DNA of 43,978 nt from Opitutaceae bacterium (GCA_030648295.1 JAUSID010000267.1:1-43978); one strand, 5' to 3'; counted from the stretch's first letter, positions 33,700 through 43,002 are shown. Numbers and translations: made by a program. The notes: generated by a model from the letters alone, not told the origin.

Positions 33700-34977
33700 A
33701 TGCGTTCCATCTTTTCTTCCGCGCTTCTCGCCGCCGCTTTCGTTCTGCCCCTTACCGCATCGACAGTCCGCGCCGCCGATTCGAAATCATCGCGGCACCC
33801 AGGCCCGCCGGCGGCCGCTTGGGAGTTGCCCGCCGGGTGGACTGAAACGCGAGGCGGCGCAGGCGGAAAAGTGATTCGTGTGACCACGCTCGCCGCGAGC
33901 GGTGCCGGGTCGCTCGCGGCCGCGCTCGCCACCGAAGGACCGCGCGTGGTCGAGTTCGCCGTCGCCGGCGTGATCGATTTGGGCGGCCGCTCCATCACGA
34001 TCCGGCAGCCCAATCTCACGCTTGCGGGTGAGACCGCGCCGAGCCCCGGCATCACGCTGACCAACGGCGGCATGAACATCGTCACGCACGATGTCATCGT
34101 GCGGCACATCCGCGTGCGGCCGGGCGCGGGCCATCGCGCGAAGAAGAGCGGCTGGGAAATTGACAGCCTCGCGACCGCCGGCGCGCACGATGTGATCGTC
34201 GATCATTGTTCGCTCACCTGGGGCACCGACGAAAACCTGAGCGCATCGGGCCCGCGCTTCCAGGGCCGGACGGCGGACGAGTGGCGCCGCAACACCTCGC
34301 ACCGAATCACGTTCAGCCACTGCATCGTCGGCGAGGGACTGCACGACTCGACGCACGCGAAGGGTCCGCACTCCATGGGTTCGTTGATTCACGACAACGC
34401 AAGCGACATCGCGATTTTCGGCAATCTCTACATCAGCAACAATGCGCGCAATCCGCTGTTCAAGGGCGGCGCGCGCGGCGCGGTCGTCAACAATGTCATC
34501 CACAACCCCGGCAACCGGCTCGTCACCTACGGCCTCGTGCCGCAGGAATGGGAAGGCCACGACTGGCAGCGCGGCATCATGGTGATCGCGGGCAACGTCG
34601 GCCGGAAAGGCGCGAGCACAACCGCCGACTTGGAGTTTTTCGAAGTCCGCGGTCCCTGCGATGCGTGGCTGAACGACAACCTCTTCTTCGATGCCACGGG
34701 TGCCGCGCTGCCGGTGAAATCGCGCGCGCGCGACGCGAAATCCGGCGCCGTGACCAGTTCACCAGAAGCCGGGCTGCGCGTGCTGGACCGCCAGCCGTTC
34801 TGGCCGCCGCGGCTGAAGACGAGGCCGGCGGGCGAAACCGCCGCGTGGGTGTTCGCGAACGCCGGCGCGCGGCCATGGGAGCGCGACTCGATCGATCAAC
34901 GGCTGATCGACGAGGCGAAGACCGGCCGCGGAAAAATCATCCACTTCGAATCCGAGGTCGGCGGGCTCGGAAATTGA
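33700..34977 (+). CDS. Exported pectate-lyase-like beta-helix protein
   Basis: A 425-residue secreted protein starting at the ATG at 33700 with a signal peptide (1-25). The body is a right-handed parallel beta-helix: repeated hydrophobic rungs from ITIRQPNLTLAGETAP through VIVRHIRVRPG, VIVDHCSLTWGTDEN (165-179), ITFSHCIVGEGL and IAIFGNLYISNNARNPLFKGG. The V-D-H-C-S-x-x-W-G-T-D-E-N core is that of polysaccharide lyase family 1 (pectate lyase superfamily), which cleaves uronan chains by beta-elimination with calcium. Whether the substrate is pectin or a uronate in the sulfated glycan of region 1 is open. First gene of the plus-strand block. Confidence 0.87.
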   Translation: MRSIFSSALLAAAFVLPLTASTVRAADSKSSRHPGPPAAAWELPAGWTETRGGAGGKVIRVTTLAASGAGSLAAALATEGPRVVEFAVAGVIDLGGRSITIRQPNLTLAGETAPSPGITLTNGGMNIVTHDVIVRHIRVRPGAGHRAKKSGWEIDSLATAGAHDVIVDHCSLTWGTDENLSASGPRFQGRTADEWRRNTSHRITFSHCIVGEGLHDSTHAKGPHSMGSLIHDNASDIAIFGNLYISNNARNPLFKGGARGAVVNNVIHNPGNRLVTYGLVPQEWEGHDWQRGIMVIAGNVGRKGASTTADLEFFEVRGPCDAWLNDNLFFDATGAALPVKSRARDAKSGAVTSSPEAGLRVLDRQPFWPPRLKTRPAGETAAWVFANAGARPWERDSIDQRLIDEAKTGRGKIIHFESEVGGLGN

Positions 34978-35011
34978 GGTCTTACCTTTCGCGGTCACCA
35001 TCTCCAAGAGC

Positions 35012-36286
35012 ATGACCTCGCTGGTTCGCCTCCTGTCTTGCCTCGCTGTCTTCTGCATCGCTGCGCTTGCTCCGCCGCCGGCCGGCTTCGCCGCGGAAGC
35101 TCTGCCTTCTTCAGACTGGCCTGCCTGGAGAGGGCCCAGGGCCGACGGCATTGCGGACGGCCGGAATCTGCCCATTCGATGGACGCAGACGAAAAACATC
35201 CGGTGGTCGGTGAAACTGCCGGGTTGGGGGACCAGCTCGCCCGTCGTCCATGGCAATCGGGTATTCGTCACCTCCGCCGCGGAGGCGGGCGGAAGCAAGA
35301 CACTCCTGACGCTTTGCTTCGACCGACAAAGCGGCCGCGAATTGTGGCGGCATGACTTCGGTTTTGGCGTGAGCCAGCGGACGCATGTGAAGTCCAGCCT
35401 CGCCGCGAATACGCCGGCGGTGACCGACGATGCCCTTTACGTGGCCTTCGGCAATGCGGACGTTGCGCGGTATTCGCATGGCGGCGATCTCACCTGGGTC
35501 AGTCGTTACATTCCGAAATTTGGCGATCCCAAAATGGCCTGGGGCTGCAACGTGAGTCCGCTGGTATTGGACGATGCGGTGCTGTTCCCGTGGGACCATC
35601 ACACGGGACCGTGCTTTCTGATCGGCCTGGACAAGCAGAGCGGTGAAGTCGCCTGGCGGAACGAGCGTCCGATCGGAACCGCCCACGCCACGCCGCTGCG
35701 AATCAAACATCACGACCAGGAGGACATCCTCGTGCCGGGAAAGAACCGGCTCACGGCCTTCGATGCGGCGACTCATCGAGAACTGTGGCAATACGGCGAG
35801 GGCAGCGGACCCTTTAACGGCGAGATTATTTCCAGTCCGGTCTATGGGGACGGCATGGTGTTCCTCCATTTGTGGCGGCTAAGCCCGATTCACGCCATTC
35901 GTCTGAAGGGCAACCACGAACCACCCGAAATCGTCTGGGTCAGCGACACGCCGGGGGCCGTGGAACCCTCGCTGCTCTATTATCGAGGGCTGCTCTATGC
36001 ACTAAAGGACAACGGCGTGCTGGTTTGTTACGACGGACGGACGGGCCGGGAACATTATCGGGAGCGAGTGGGCGCAGAGTGCAACTCGTCTCCCGTGGCC
36101 AGCGACGGGCACATCTTCGTGAGCGATATTCGCGGCACAACGCATGTCATCAAGGCTGGGGCAACATTCGAAGTGCTGGCGACCAACGAGCTGGCCGAGA
36201 GGATCTCGGCGTCCCCGGCGATTTCAGGAGACGCGTTGATCTACCGGACCGACTCGCACTTGTACTGCATCGAAAACACCCGTTGA
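35012..36286 (+). CDS. Exported PQQ-type beta-propeller protein
   Basis: A 424-residue secreted or periplasmic protein with a signal peptide (1-27) followed by WPAWRGPRADGIADG, the usual opening of BamB-like quinoprotein-type propellers. Several blades follow, each ending in the A-x-D-x-x-[ST]-G-x-x-x-W type turn (FDRQSGRELWRHDF, LDKQSGEVAWRNER, FDAATHRELWQYGEG, YDGRTGREHYRE). No PQQ-dehydrogenase catalytic region is present, so it is probably a binding or scaffold protein. It stands 34 bases after the lyase gene and 43 bases before the large esterase, so all three may share one mRNA. Exact role unknown. Confidence 0.88.
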   Translation: MTSLVRLLSCLAVFCIAALAPPPAGFAAEALPSSDWPAWRGPRADGIADGRNLPIRWTQTKNIRWSVKLPGWGTSSPVVHGNRVFVTSAAEAGGSKTLLTLCFDRQSGRELWRHDFGFGVSQRTHVKSSLAANTPAVTDDALYVAFGNADVARYSHGGDLTWVSRYIPKFGDPKMAWGCNVSPLVLDDAVLFPWDHHTGPCFLIGLDKQSGEVAWRNERPIGTAHATPLRIKHHDQEDILVPGKNRLTAFDAATHRELWQYGEGSGPFNGEIISSPVYGDGMVFLHLWRLSPIHAIRLKGNHEPPEIVWVSDTPGAVEPSLLYYRGLLYALKDNGVLVCYDGRTGREHYRERVGAECNSSPVASDGHIFVSDIRGTTHVIKAGATFEVLATNELAERISASPAISGDALIYRTDSHLYCIENTR

Positions 36287-36329
36287 ACGTGGCGTCACCC
36301 AACCCGGCCGAAGTGGGCCCATTGCACCC

Positions 36330-38411
36330 ATGAGAATGAACACGCTGAAAGCATGCTTCTCCCGGTTCCTCGCACCCGCGGGTGCCGCCCTCCTGCTCAC
36401 CGCACTTTCGACTGGCGCTGCGGCTGACGATCTCGTCGTGCTCCCCCCGCAGCTCGAAGGCGCCGCACCCGGGATGATGATGGAGACCCACCTGAAGAAG
36501 CTGGCCTTCACCGCGCTCGATCGGCGCGATGCGGCGTTCGAAAAGATCCAGAGCCGCGAACAAATCCTCGCCTGGCAAGAGAACCGGCGCGAGGCGTTCG
36601 AGTCGGCGCTCGGCGGTTTTCCCGCGCGCACGACGCTCAACGCGCGCACCACCGGACAGATGGCCTTCGCGGACTACCGTCTGGAAAAGATTATTTTCGA
36701 AAGCCAGCCGGGGTTTCACGTTACCGCCACGCTGTACCTGCCGCTCCCCCCCGGCCCGCACCCGGCCGTGGTTCATCCCACCGGCCACAGCGAAAACGCC
36801 AAGGCCCGCGATCTCTATCAGCGCGCTTCCATCGTGCTGGCTAAGAACGGCGTGGCCTGCCTGTGCTACGATCCGATCGGGCAGGGCGAGCGGCGGCAGT
36901 ACTTCGAGGCGAACGGCAAACCGTCGTTCGGCACCACCGGGGAACACAGCGTCATGGATGTGAGCTGCTCGCTGCTCGGCACCAACGTGGCGCGCTATAT
37001 GATCTGGGACGGGATGCGCGCCGTGGACTATCTCCAGGCCCGCACGGACATCGATCCGGCGCGCATCGGCGCCACGGGGATCTCCGGGGGCGGCACGATG
37101 TCGGCCTATCTCAGCGCCCTCGACGAACGCATCGCGGTGGCGGCGCCCGGCTGTTATCTGACCGGTTTCCGGCGGCTGCTCGAAACCCTCGGGCCGCAGG
37201 ACGCCGAGCAGAACATCTTCGGCCAGATCATCCGGGGACTCGATCACGGCGACTACGTGATGCTGCGCGCCCCGCGGCCCACGTTGATCATGGCGGCGAC
37301 CAGGGACTATTTCGACATCATCGGCGCGTGGCATCTCTTCCGGCAGTCGAAACGCTTCTACACCCGGCTCGGGTTCTCTGAACGGGTGGATCTGATCGAG
37401 CCGGACACGACCCACGGCTTTCCCACCGAGATGCGCGTCGGCGCCGCACGCTGGATGCGCCGCTGGTTCCTCGGCAGCGACGCGCCGGTGATCGAAACGG
37501 ACTTTCCGGTGCTCAACGACGATCAGCTTCGCTGCACGCCCGAAGGCCAGGTGCTCCGCCTGCCGGGAGCCCGGACATTAATCGACTTCAACCGCGATTG
37601 GGAGCCACGCCTCGCCGCCGAGCGGACAAAACTCTGGCGCGATCCGGGCGCGGCGCTCCAGGAAGTTCGGCGGATCACGGGCATCCGCGCGGCCGCGGAC
37701 TTGCCCGGGCCGAAAGTCGAGTTGGGCCGCAAGGGGGAGCGCAAGGGCGTTTCAATCCAGCACGTCGTGCTGCAGCCGGAGCCGGGCATCTGGCTGCCCG
37801 CGCTGCGGTTCGAACCGGAGACCGCGACGCGCACCGGCGACCCGGTGCTGTACCTGCACGGCGCGGGGAAGCAGATCGATGCCGCACCCGGCGGACCGAT
37901 TGAAACGCTCGCGCTTTCTGGCCGCACCGTACTCGCGGTGGACGTGCGCGGCCTCGGCGAAACCAGCCGTCCGAGGGGCCGGGACACCATGGGCGCGGTT
38001 CTCGGCTTCAACTCCCGCGACACGAATCTGGCCTATCTGCTGGGAAAATCCTTTGTCGCGATGCGCGCCGAGGACGTGCTGGTCTGCGCGCGATACCTCG
38101 TTGGTGTGCGGGCCGGCTCAAGCCTCACGACGCGCGTGGCGATGGTCTCGATCGGCGAACCGGGTGTGCCCGCGCTGCACGCCGCCGCGCTGGAGCCGCA
38201 GCTGTTCTCCTCGCTCAAGCTCCAGCGTTCGCTGGCCTCGTGGGTCGACGTGGTCCGTGCGCCCGTGAGCCGAAACCAAAAGGTCAACGCGGTCTTCGGC
38301 GCACTCCGGGCCTATGATCTGACCGATCTCGTCGCGTCGCTGCCGAAGGATAAAATCGCGATCACGGAGCCGTTGGACGCGACCGGGCAGCTGGTCAATC
38401 CACGGCGGTGA
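36330..38411 (+). CDS. Large exported esterase, two alpha/beta-hydrolase domains
   Basis: A 693-residue secreted protein (signal peptide 1-32). The first alpha/beta-hydrolase domain (about 110-385) is complete: HPTGH at 149-153, nucleophile elbow GISGGG with serine 252, acid D326 or D329, and H362 in DTTHGF. It resembles acetyl-xylan-esterase-type enzymes. The second domain (about 460-690) again has the hydrolase fold pattern (LYLHGAGKQ, LAVDVRGLGETS) but where the nucleophile should be it reads S-I-G-E610-P-G, so it seems catalytically dead. It could remove acyl or methyl-glucuronoyl esters from the glycan; the second domain may bind substrate. The start at 36330 has an in-frame alternative at 36336. 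Confidence 0.86.
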   Translation: MRMNTLKACFSRFLAPAGAALLLTALSTGAAADDLVVLPPQLEGAAPGMMMETHLKKLAFTALDRRDAAFEKIQSREQILAWQENRREAFESALGGFPARTTLNARTTGQMAFADYRLEKIIFESQPGFHVTATLYLPLPPGPHPAVVHPTGHSENAKARDLYQRASIVLAKNGVACLCYDPIGQGERRQYFEANGKPSFGTTGEHSVMDVSCSLLGTNVARYMIWDGMRAVDYLQARTDIDPARIGATGISGGGTMSAYLSALDERIAVAAPGCYLTGFRRLLETLGPQDAEQNIFGQIIRGLDHGDYVMLRAPRPTLIMAATRDYFDIIGAWHLFRQSKRFYTRLGFSERVDLIEPDTTHGFPTEMRVGAARWMRRWFLGSDAPVIETDFPVLNDDQLRCTPEGQVLRLPGARTLIDFNRDWEPRLAAERTKLWRDPGAALQEVRRITGIRAAADLPGPKVELGRKGERKGVSIQHVVLQPEPGIWLPALRFEPETATRTGDPVLYLHGAGKQIDAAPGGPIETLALSGRTVLAVDVRGLGETSRPRGRDTMGAVLGFNSRDTNLAYLLGKSFVAMRAEDVLVCARYLVGVRAGSSLTTRVAMVSIGEPGVPALHAAALEPQLFSSLKLQRSLASWVDVVRAPVSRNQKVNAVFGALRAYDLTDLVASLPKDKIAITEPLDATGQLVNPRR

Positions 38412-38448
38412 GCGGATGGCACTTTATCCAATACCGGCGGAACCGCCA

Positions 38449-39354
38449 TCACACGTCGCAGATCCGGACGCCCTGCGCGAGTGACGCGATCTTGTCCTCG
38501 CGGGCGGGAATGAACTCCTGGCCCACGTAACCCGTGTACCCGAGTTCGAGCAGCGTCCGCATCAGCGGCGGATAATTGATCTCCTGCGTGTCATCGATCT
38601 CGTTGCGTCCCGGGACGCCCGCCGTGTGCACGTGACCGATGAACGCCGCATGCTGCTTCATCAGCCGGATTAGATCCCCGTGCATGATCTGCACGTGGTA
38701 AATGTCGAACAGCACCTTCAGCCGCTCCGATCCCACGCGGCGGCAGACCTCCACCGTGCGAGGGATGTCGTCGCAGAAATAATCCGGATGGCCCTTCATG
38801 TTCTCGTTCACGCGGGAATTGAGCATCTCGAGACAGAGGGTGACCCGGCTGCGCTCGGCGAGACCGACGATTTTTTTGAGGCCGTCGACCATGTTCCTGA
38901 TCCCGTCGTCGTCACTGATGCCGCGGCGGAATCCGGAGAATGTAATCACGCGGTCCACGCCGGCCGCGGCGCACTCGCCGATCCGTTTGCGCAGCAGTTC
39001 GAGGCACGCCTCGTGCTCCTCGACGTGCGCGAACCCCTTGGCGAAACCATGGCTGCCTGCGATCGCGCAGGTGAGCCCGAGCTGCTTTAGCTCCGGCCAG
39101 AATTTCGGGTCGCACAACTCGACCGACTTCAACCCCAGCCGGGAGGAGTGCCGCGCGAGTTCCGGCACCGGCATGGGATTGAAACACCACGCGACGACGG
39201 ACTGGTTGATTCGTCCGTTGGACACGCGATACAGCGCGGGTCCGGTGGCACCGGATTGCGATTGGGCCGTGGCACCTTCGCCCATGAGTCCGAGTGCAGT
39301 CGTGCCCGCGAGAGTCTTGAGTGCCGCGCGACGTGGGATGGCCGGGGTATTCAT
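38449..39354 (-). CDS. Tat-exported TIM-barrel sugar isomerase/epimerase (hydroxypyruvate-isomerase-like)
   Basis: A 301-residue protein of the xylose-isomerase-like TIM-barrel superfamily. From the ATG at 39354 it starts with a twin-arginine signal (PAIPRRAALKTLAG), so it is exported folded, as many such enzymes are in this phylum. The metal-binding residues are all there: E176 (LCLEMLNSR), D217 and H220 (LFDIYHVQIMHGD), H241/H243 (HVHTAGVPGR) and E280 (GQEFIP); these last motifs are those of hydroxypyruvate isomerase. It converges with the esterase gene, 37 bases apart, and is divergent from the oxidoreductase gene across a heptamer-array spacer. Its true sugar substrate is unknown. Confidence 0.9.
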   Translation of the reverse strand: MNTPAIPRRAALKTLAGTTALGLMGEGATAQSQSGATGPALYRVSNGRINQSVVAWCFNPMPVPELARHSSRLGLKSVELCDPKFWPELKQLGLTCAIAGSHGFAKGFAHVEEHEACLELLRKRIGECAAAGVDRVITFSGFRRGISDDDGIRNMVDGLKKIVGLAERSRVTLCLEMLNSRVNENMKGHPDYFCDDIPRTVEVCRRVGSERLKVLFDIYHVQIMHGDLIRLMKQHAAFIGHVHTAGVPGRNEIDDTQEINYPPLMRTLLELGYTGYVGQEFIPAREDKIASLAQGVRICDV

Positions 39355-39722
39355 GAGTTCGTAACTTGGCGAACGCCGCGCACGCGTCGAGGTTTTGTCA
39401 GCCGGTGACAGCGAAACCACTCACGGCCCTTTTCCGCCGGGCCGTCCGTCACCTGAAAACCATTTCGGCCCGCCCGTAAACAACGCAGAGCACCGTCGGT
39501 CCCTGGTCCCTGGTCTCTGGTCTCTGGTCTCTGGTCCCTGGTCCCTGGTCCCTGGTCGGCTGTCCCCTGTCCCGTCCTGTCCCCTGTCCCCTGTCCCCTG
39601 TCTCCTGTCCCCTGTCCCCTGCTGAGCCGCCTTCTGCGGGGTTGCAGCCGGCGCACCGAGCTGTTTCGTGAATGAGCTTCACCACACTGGCACCAACTGC
39701 GCTGCGCCCCCTTTACCTGCCC
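39355..39722. other. 368-base divergent spacer with heptamer arrays
   Basis: Contains no gene. Two heptamer arrays take up 39498-39619. The flanks should hold promoters for the divergent isomerase and oxidoreductase genes, but I cannot point to boxes. Confidence 0.65.
39498..39619 (+). repeat. Paired heptamer arrays (GGTCCCT and TGTCCCC)
   Basis: Eight 7-base units GGTCCCT or GGTCTCT run without a break from 39498 to 39553; after GGTCGGC come about eight units of TGTCCCC, TGTCTCC and one irregular short unit (39561-39619). Both arrays are strand-asymmetric (C/T rich on plus) and stay open in all frames of the minus strand, which creates a false 676-codon open frame there. Confidence 0.92.
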
Positions 39723-41111
39723 ATGAATTCTCCCGCCCGATTTCCCCGCCGCACTTTCCTGAAGACGATCGGCGCCGCCGGTCTCGCCGCGCCGTTCGTC
39801 ACGCGCAACCTGATCTCCGCGCCGCCGAGCCGCGTGCTGCGCCACGCCAGCTTCGGCTCGGCCGGCATGGCCTGGGCCGACATCCAGGCGATCTGCAGCA
39901 ATCCGTTCGTCAAGCTTGTCGCGGTGGCCGAGGTCGATCTCAGCCGGATCAAGCCGCTGAAGGAGAATTTCCCCGATGTGAAGGTATACCGGGACTGGCG
40001 CGAGTTGCTGAACAAGGAGGCGAAGAACCTGGACTCGGTCAACGTCTCGACGCCCGACCACATGCACGCGCCAATCGCGCTGTCGGCGATGCAACTGGGC
40101 AAGCACGTGTACTGCCAGAAACCGCTCACGCACGACATCCACGAGACGCGCGTGCTCACCCAGTTCGCACGGGAAAAGAAACTCGTCACCCAGATGGGAA
40201 TCCAGATCCACTCCCAGAAGGTGTACCGGCAGGCCGTCGCACTGGTGCACAGCGGGGCAATCGGCAAGGTGAAGGAGGTCCACACCTGGAGCAGCAAGAA
40301 GTGGGGCGACAAGGGCCGACCGCCGGAGAAAAACGATCCAGTGCCGGAATCGCTCAACTGGGATCTCTGGCTCGGCGGTTGTGCGCCGCGGCCGTACATC
40401 GCGGGCTATTATCATCCGTCGCAGTGGCGCAAGCGGCTCGACTTCGGCACCGGCACGTTCGGCGACATGGGCTGCCATATTTTTGACCCCGTGTTCGAGG
40501 CCCTCGCCCTGACCGCGCCGCTCTCGCTCCGCTCGGACGGCCCGGCCCCGGATCAGTGGAACTGGGCCATCGACGCGCGCATCCGCTACGTCTTCCCCGG
40601 CACGAAATACACCGAGGGAAAGACCGTCTCGGTGACTTGGTATGACGGTGACCAGCGGCCACCGGCGGAAATCATGCGGCTGGTCACGCCGCCCAAGCCG
40701 GCGGAGCCGGCAGCCGGAACCGGCACCTCGACCAAGAAGAAGCAGATTCCGAACGACAACCAGGGCTCGATCATCATTGGAACCAAAGGCGTGCTGCATG
40801 TCCCGCACATCGCCACGCCGAAGCTGTATCCGGTGGAGAAGTTCAAGGACCATCCGATGCCCGAGGTGGCGGGATCGCACCACTGGTCGGATTGGGCCGA
40901 GGCCTGCGTCGGCGGGGCGGCGAAGCCGCTGGCCCCGTTCGATTATTCGGGTCCGCTGACGGAATCTGTGCTGCTGGGCAGCGTCGCCGTGCGCTTCCCG
41001 CACACCGATCTCCAATGGAATTCCGCGAAGCTGCGCTTCGAAAATGTGAAGGAGGCGAACGCGTTTGTCCGCCGCCAGTATCGTCCGGGCTGGACCGTGG
41101 CCGGACTTTGA
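39723..41111 (+). CDS. Tat-exported Gfo/Idh/MocA-family oxidoreductase
   Basis: A 462-residue NAD(P)-dependent sugar oxidoreductase. The ATG at 39723 gives a textbook twin-arginine signal (FPRRTFLKTIGAAGLAAPF). A Rossmann domain follows with FGSAGMAWADI (44-54) in place of the usual GxGxxG, a STPDHMHAP segment, and YCQKPLTHD (130-138) in place of E-K-P. The C-terminal alpha/beta domain includes GDMGCHIFDP. A short Ala/Gly/Thr then KKK low-complexity insert lies at about 40710-40745. Related enzymes include glycosidases that use NAD in catalysis (GH109 type), so a glycosidase role cannot be excluded. It precedes a sulfatase by 85 bases. Confidence 0.9.
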   Translation: MNSPARFPRRTFLKTIGAAGLAAPFVTRNLISAPPSRVLRHASFGSAGMAWADIQAICSNPFVKLVAVAEVDLSRIKPLKENFPDVKVYRDWRELLNKEAKNLDSVNVSTPDHMHAPIALSAMQLGKHVYCQKPLTHDIHETRVLTQFAREKKLVTQMGIQIHSQKVYRQAVALVHSGAIGKVKEVHTWSSKKWGDKGRPPEKNDPVPESLNWDLWLGGCAPRPYIAGYYHPSQWRKRLDFGTGTFGDMGCHIFDPVFEALALTAPLSLRSDGPAPDQWNWAIDARIRYVFPGTKYTEGKTVSVTWYDGDQRPPAEIMRLVTPPKPAEPAAGTGTSTKKKQIPNDNQGSIIIGTKGVLHVPHIATPKLYPVEKFKDHPMPEVAGSHHWSDWAEACVGGAAKPLAPFDYSGPLTESVLLGSVAVRFPHTDLQWNSAKLRFENVKEANAFVRRQYRPGWTVAGL

Positions 41112-41196
41112 TCCGCGCCTCCGTTGCAGCCGGGAACCGTGCCGGGCGCAAGCCGCGGCGGTGCCCCAGTGACGCCGTTTCCCGCGACTAAAAATC

Positions 41197-42825
41197 ATGA
41201 TGCCTCCCCGCCTTCTCGCCCTGCTCGTGCTCGCCGCGGGGCCGCTCCATGCGGCCGCCAGCCGGCCCAACATCCTGCTCATCCTCGCCGACGACATCGG
41301 GTATTCGGACATTGGATGCTTCGGTGGCGAGATCGACACGCCGAACCTCGATCGGCTCGCCGCCGGCGGGCTGCGGTTCACGCAATTCTACAACACGGCG
41401 CGTTGCTGCCCCACCCGCGCGTCGCTGCTCACCGGATTGTACCCGCACCAGGCGGGCGTGGGTTACATGACGGATCGCGCGCCCTATAGCGCGACCGCGA
41501 TGATCAACGGCTGGTATGCGGGTGATCTTCGGGCGGACACGGCGACTATTGCGGAGGTGATGCGCGGCGCGGGTTATGGCACATACGCCGTCGGGAAATG
41601 GCACGTCACAAAGGACATCGAGGAGGGAAAATCACAGCACAACTGGCCGCTCCAGCGCGGTTTTGACCGCTACTACGGCGTGATCCCCGGAGCCTCGAAC
41701 TACTTCACGCCCGCCCACCTGTCGCGCGACAACACGCGCATCAAGTACGAGACGGACCCGGAGTACCCGGCGAAGGATTTTTACCTCACCGACGCGTTCA
41801 GCGATCACGCGGTGCGCTACGTCAACGAGCACGCGAAGACGCAGGCGGGAAGACCATTCTTCATGTACCTCGCCTACACGGCGGCCCACTGGCCCATGCA
41901 GGCGCGGCCGGAGGACATCGCGAAATACCGCGGAAAATACGACGGCGGCTACACGCCGATCCGGCAGGCCCGGTTCGAAAAGATGAAGAAACTCGGGCTG
42001 CTCGATCCCTCGTGGCCGTTGAGCCCGCAGTTCGGCGATTGGGCCAAGGTCCAGCGCCAGGACTGGGAGGCGCGGTGCATGGAGGTCTACGCCGCGATGA
42101 TCGACAACATGGATCGCGGCATTGGCCGCGTGGTCGAAGCGTTGCGCGCAAATGGCCAGCTCGACCACACGCTCATCCTTTATTTGCAGGACAACGGCGC
42201 GTGCGCGGAGAACATCGGCCGCAACCCGCCGGCGACCAAGGGACCGGCGCCGATGCCGGGACCGGCCGACACGTGGCTCGGGTATGGCGAGGCGTGGGCC
42301 AACGTGTCGAGCACGCCGTATCGGCTTTACAAGCACTACGTCCACGAGGGCGGCGCTGGCACCCCGCTGATTGCGCACTGGCCCCGCGGCATCAAACGCC
42401 GCGGCGAACTGGAATCGCAGCCGGGCCATCTGATCGACATCATGACCACGTGCGCCGACGTCGCGGGCGCCACGTATCCGACGCAGCGTGACGGTACGAA
42501 GATCCAGCCGATGGAGGGCCGCAGCCTCGCGCCCGCGTTTGCCGGCCAGCCGATCCAGCGCGAGGCGATATTCTGGGAACACGAGGGCAACCGTGCGCTG
42601 CGGATCGGCGACTGGAAGCTCGTGGCCAAGGGCTCGGCCGGCCCGTGGGAGCTGTACAACATGAAGCGCGACCGCACGGAGATGAACGATCTCGCCGTGG
42701 CCGAATCCGCCCGGGTGAAGGCAATGGTGGGCACGTGGGAACGCTGGGCCGAGCGCACGCATGCCGTGCCGTGGCCATGGAAGCCGCCTTACGGAGTCGC
42801 CGCCGGAGCCGCGCCGACAAGATAA
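41197..42825 (+). CDS. Exported S1-family arylsulfatase, plus strand
   Basis: A 542-residue sulfatase with signal peptide (MMPPRLLALLVLAAGPLHAA), ADDIGYSDIGCFG (31-43), formylglycine motif C70-C-P-T-R in the context NTARCCPTRASLLTG, GKWHV, TAAHWPMQ and QDNGACAEN. The NTARC.PTR context and the AENIGR insertion after the second metal site are those of the arylsulfatase S1_4-like group, which contains many of the common planctomycete and bacteroidete enzymes. It ends without a basic tail. It is the only sulfatase on this strand and the last gene of the second catabolic block, downstream of the oxidoreductase. Confidence 0.94.
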   Translation: MMPPRLLALLVLAAGPLHAAASRPNILLILADDIGYSDIGCFGGEIDTPNLDRLAAGGLRFTQFYNTARCCPTRASLLTGLYPHQAGVGYMTDRAPYSATAMINGWYAGDLRADTATIAEVMRGAGYGTYAVGKWHVTKDIEEGKSQHNWPLQRGFDRYYGVIPGASNYFTPAHLSRDNTRIKYETDPEYPAKDFYLTDAFSDHAVRYVNEHAKTQAGRPFFMYLAYTAAHWPMQARPEDIAKYRGKYDGGYTPIRQARFEKMKKLGLLDPSWPLSPQFGDWAKVQRQDWEARCMEVYAAMIDNMDRGIGRVVEALRANGQLDHTLILYLQDNGACAENIGRNPPATKGPAPMPGPADTWLGYGEAWANVSSTPYRLYKHYVHEGGAGTPLIAHWPRGIKRRGELESQPGHLIDIMTTCADVAGATYPTQRDGTKIQPMEGRSLAPAFAGQPIQREAIFWEHEGNRALRIGDWKLVAKGSAGPWELYNMKRDRTEMNDLAVAESARVKAMVGTWERWAERTHAVPWPWKPPYGVAAGAAPTR

Positions 42826-42857
42826 ATTCCGGCGGGTCACGGCCTCAGACCAAACAA

Positions 42858-42912
42858 CCACGGATTCCGCGGATCGGCACGGATCGGTTTTGCATCCGTG
42901 TTTATCCGCGGT
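42858..42912. repeat. CCACGGATTCCGCGGAT intergenic repeat
   Basis: CCACGGATTCCGCGGATC...CACGGATCGG pairs with CATCCGTG...ATCCGCGG (42892-42912), an imperfect palindrome found in the 177-base spacer before the adenylate kinase gene. The open frame it leaves (from 42898) is not the real start of that gene. Confidence 0.65.
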
Positions 42913-43002
42913 CACATGCCGAGCGCGGCGCCGTCAATGGCCGCGCAGCGTTCGGCAAAATTGGCGCAGCACTGGACAGCACCGAGGCGTAGCGTTGCCA
43001 TC

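Noticed and set aside
38436-38447. GGCGG-AA-CCGCC hairpin between convergent genes as a terminator
   Set aside because: The loop is only two bases, the stem five, and there is no T-run; too weak to call.
39498-39619. CRISPR array
   Set aside because: Units are seven bases with no spacers; this is a simple tandem repeat. No cas gene is present.
39351-41381. Minus-strand open frame of 676 codons
   Set aside because: Runs through the heptamer arrays and opposite the oxidoreductase gene; the repetitive stretch lacks stops and creates a false gene.
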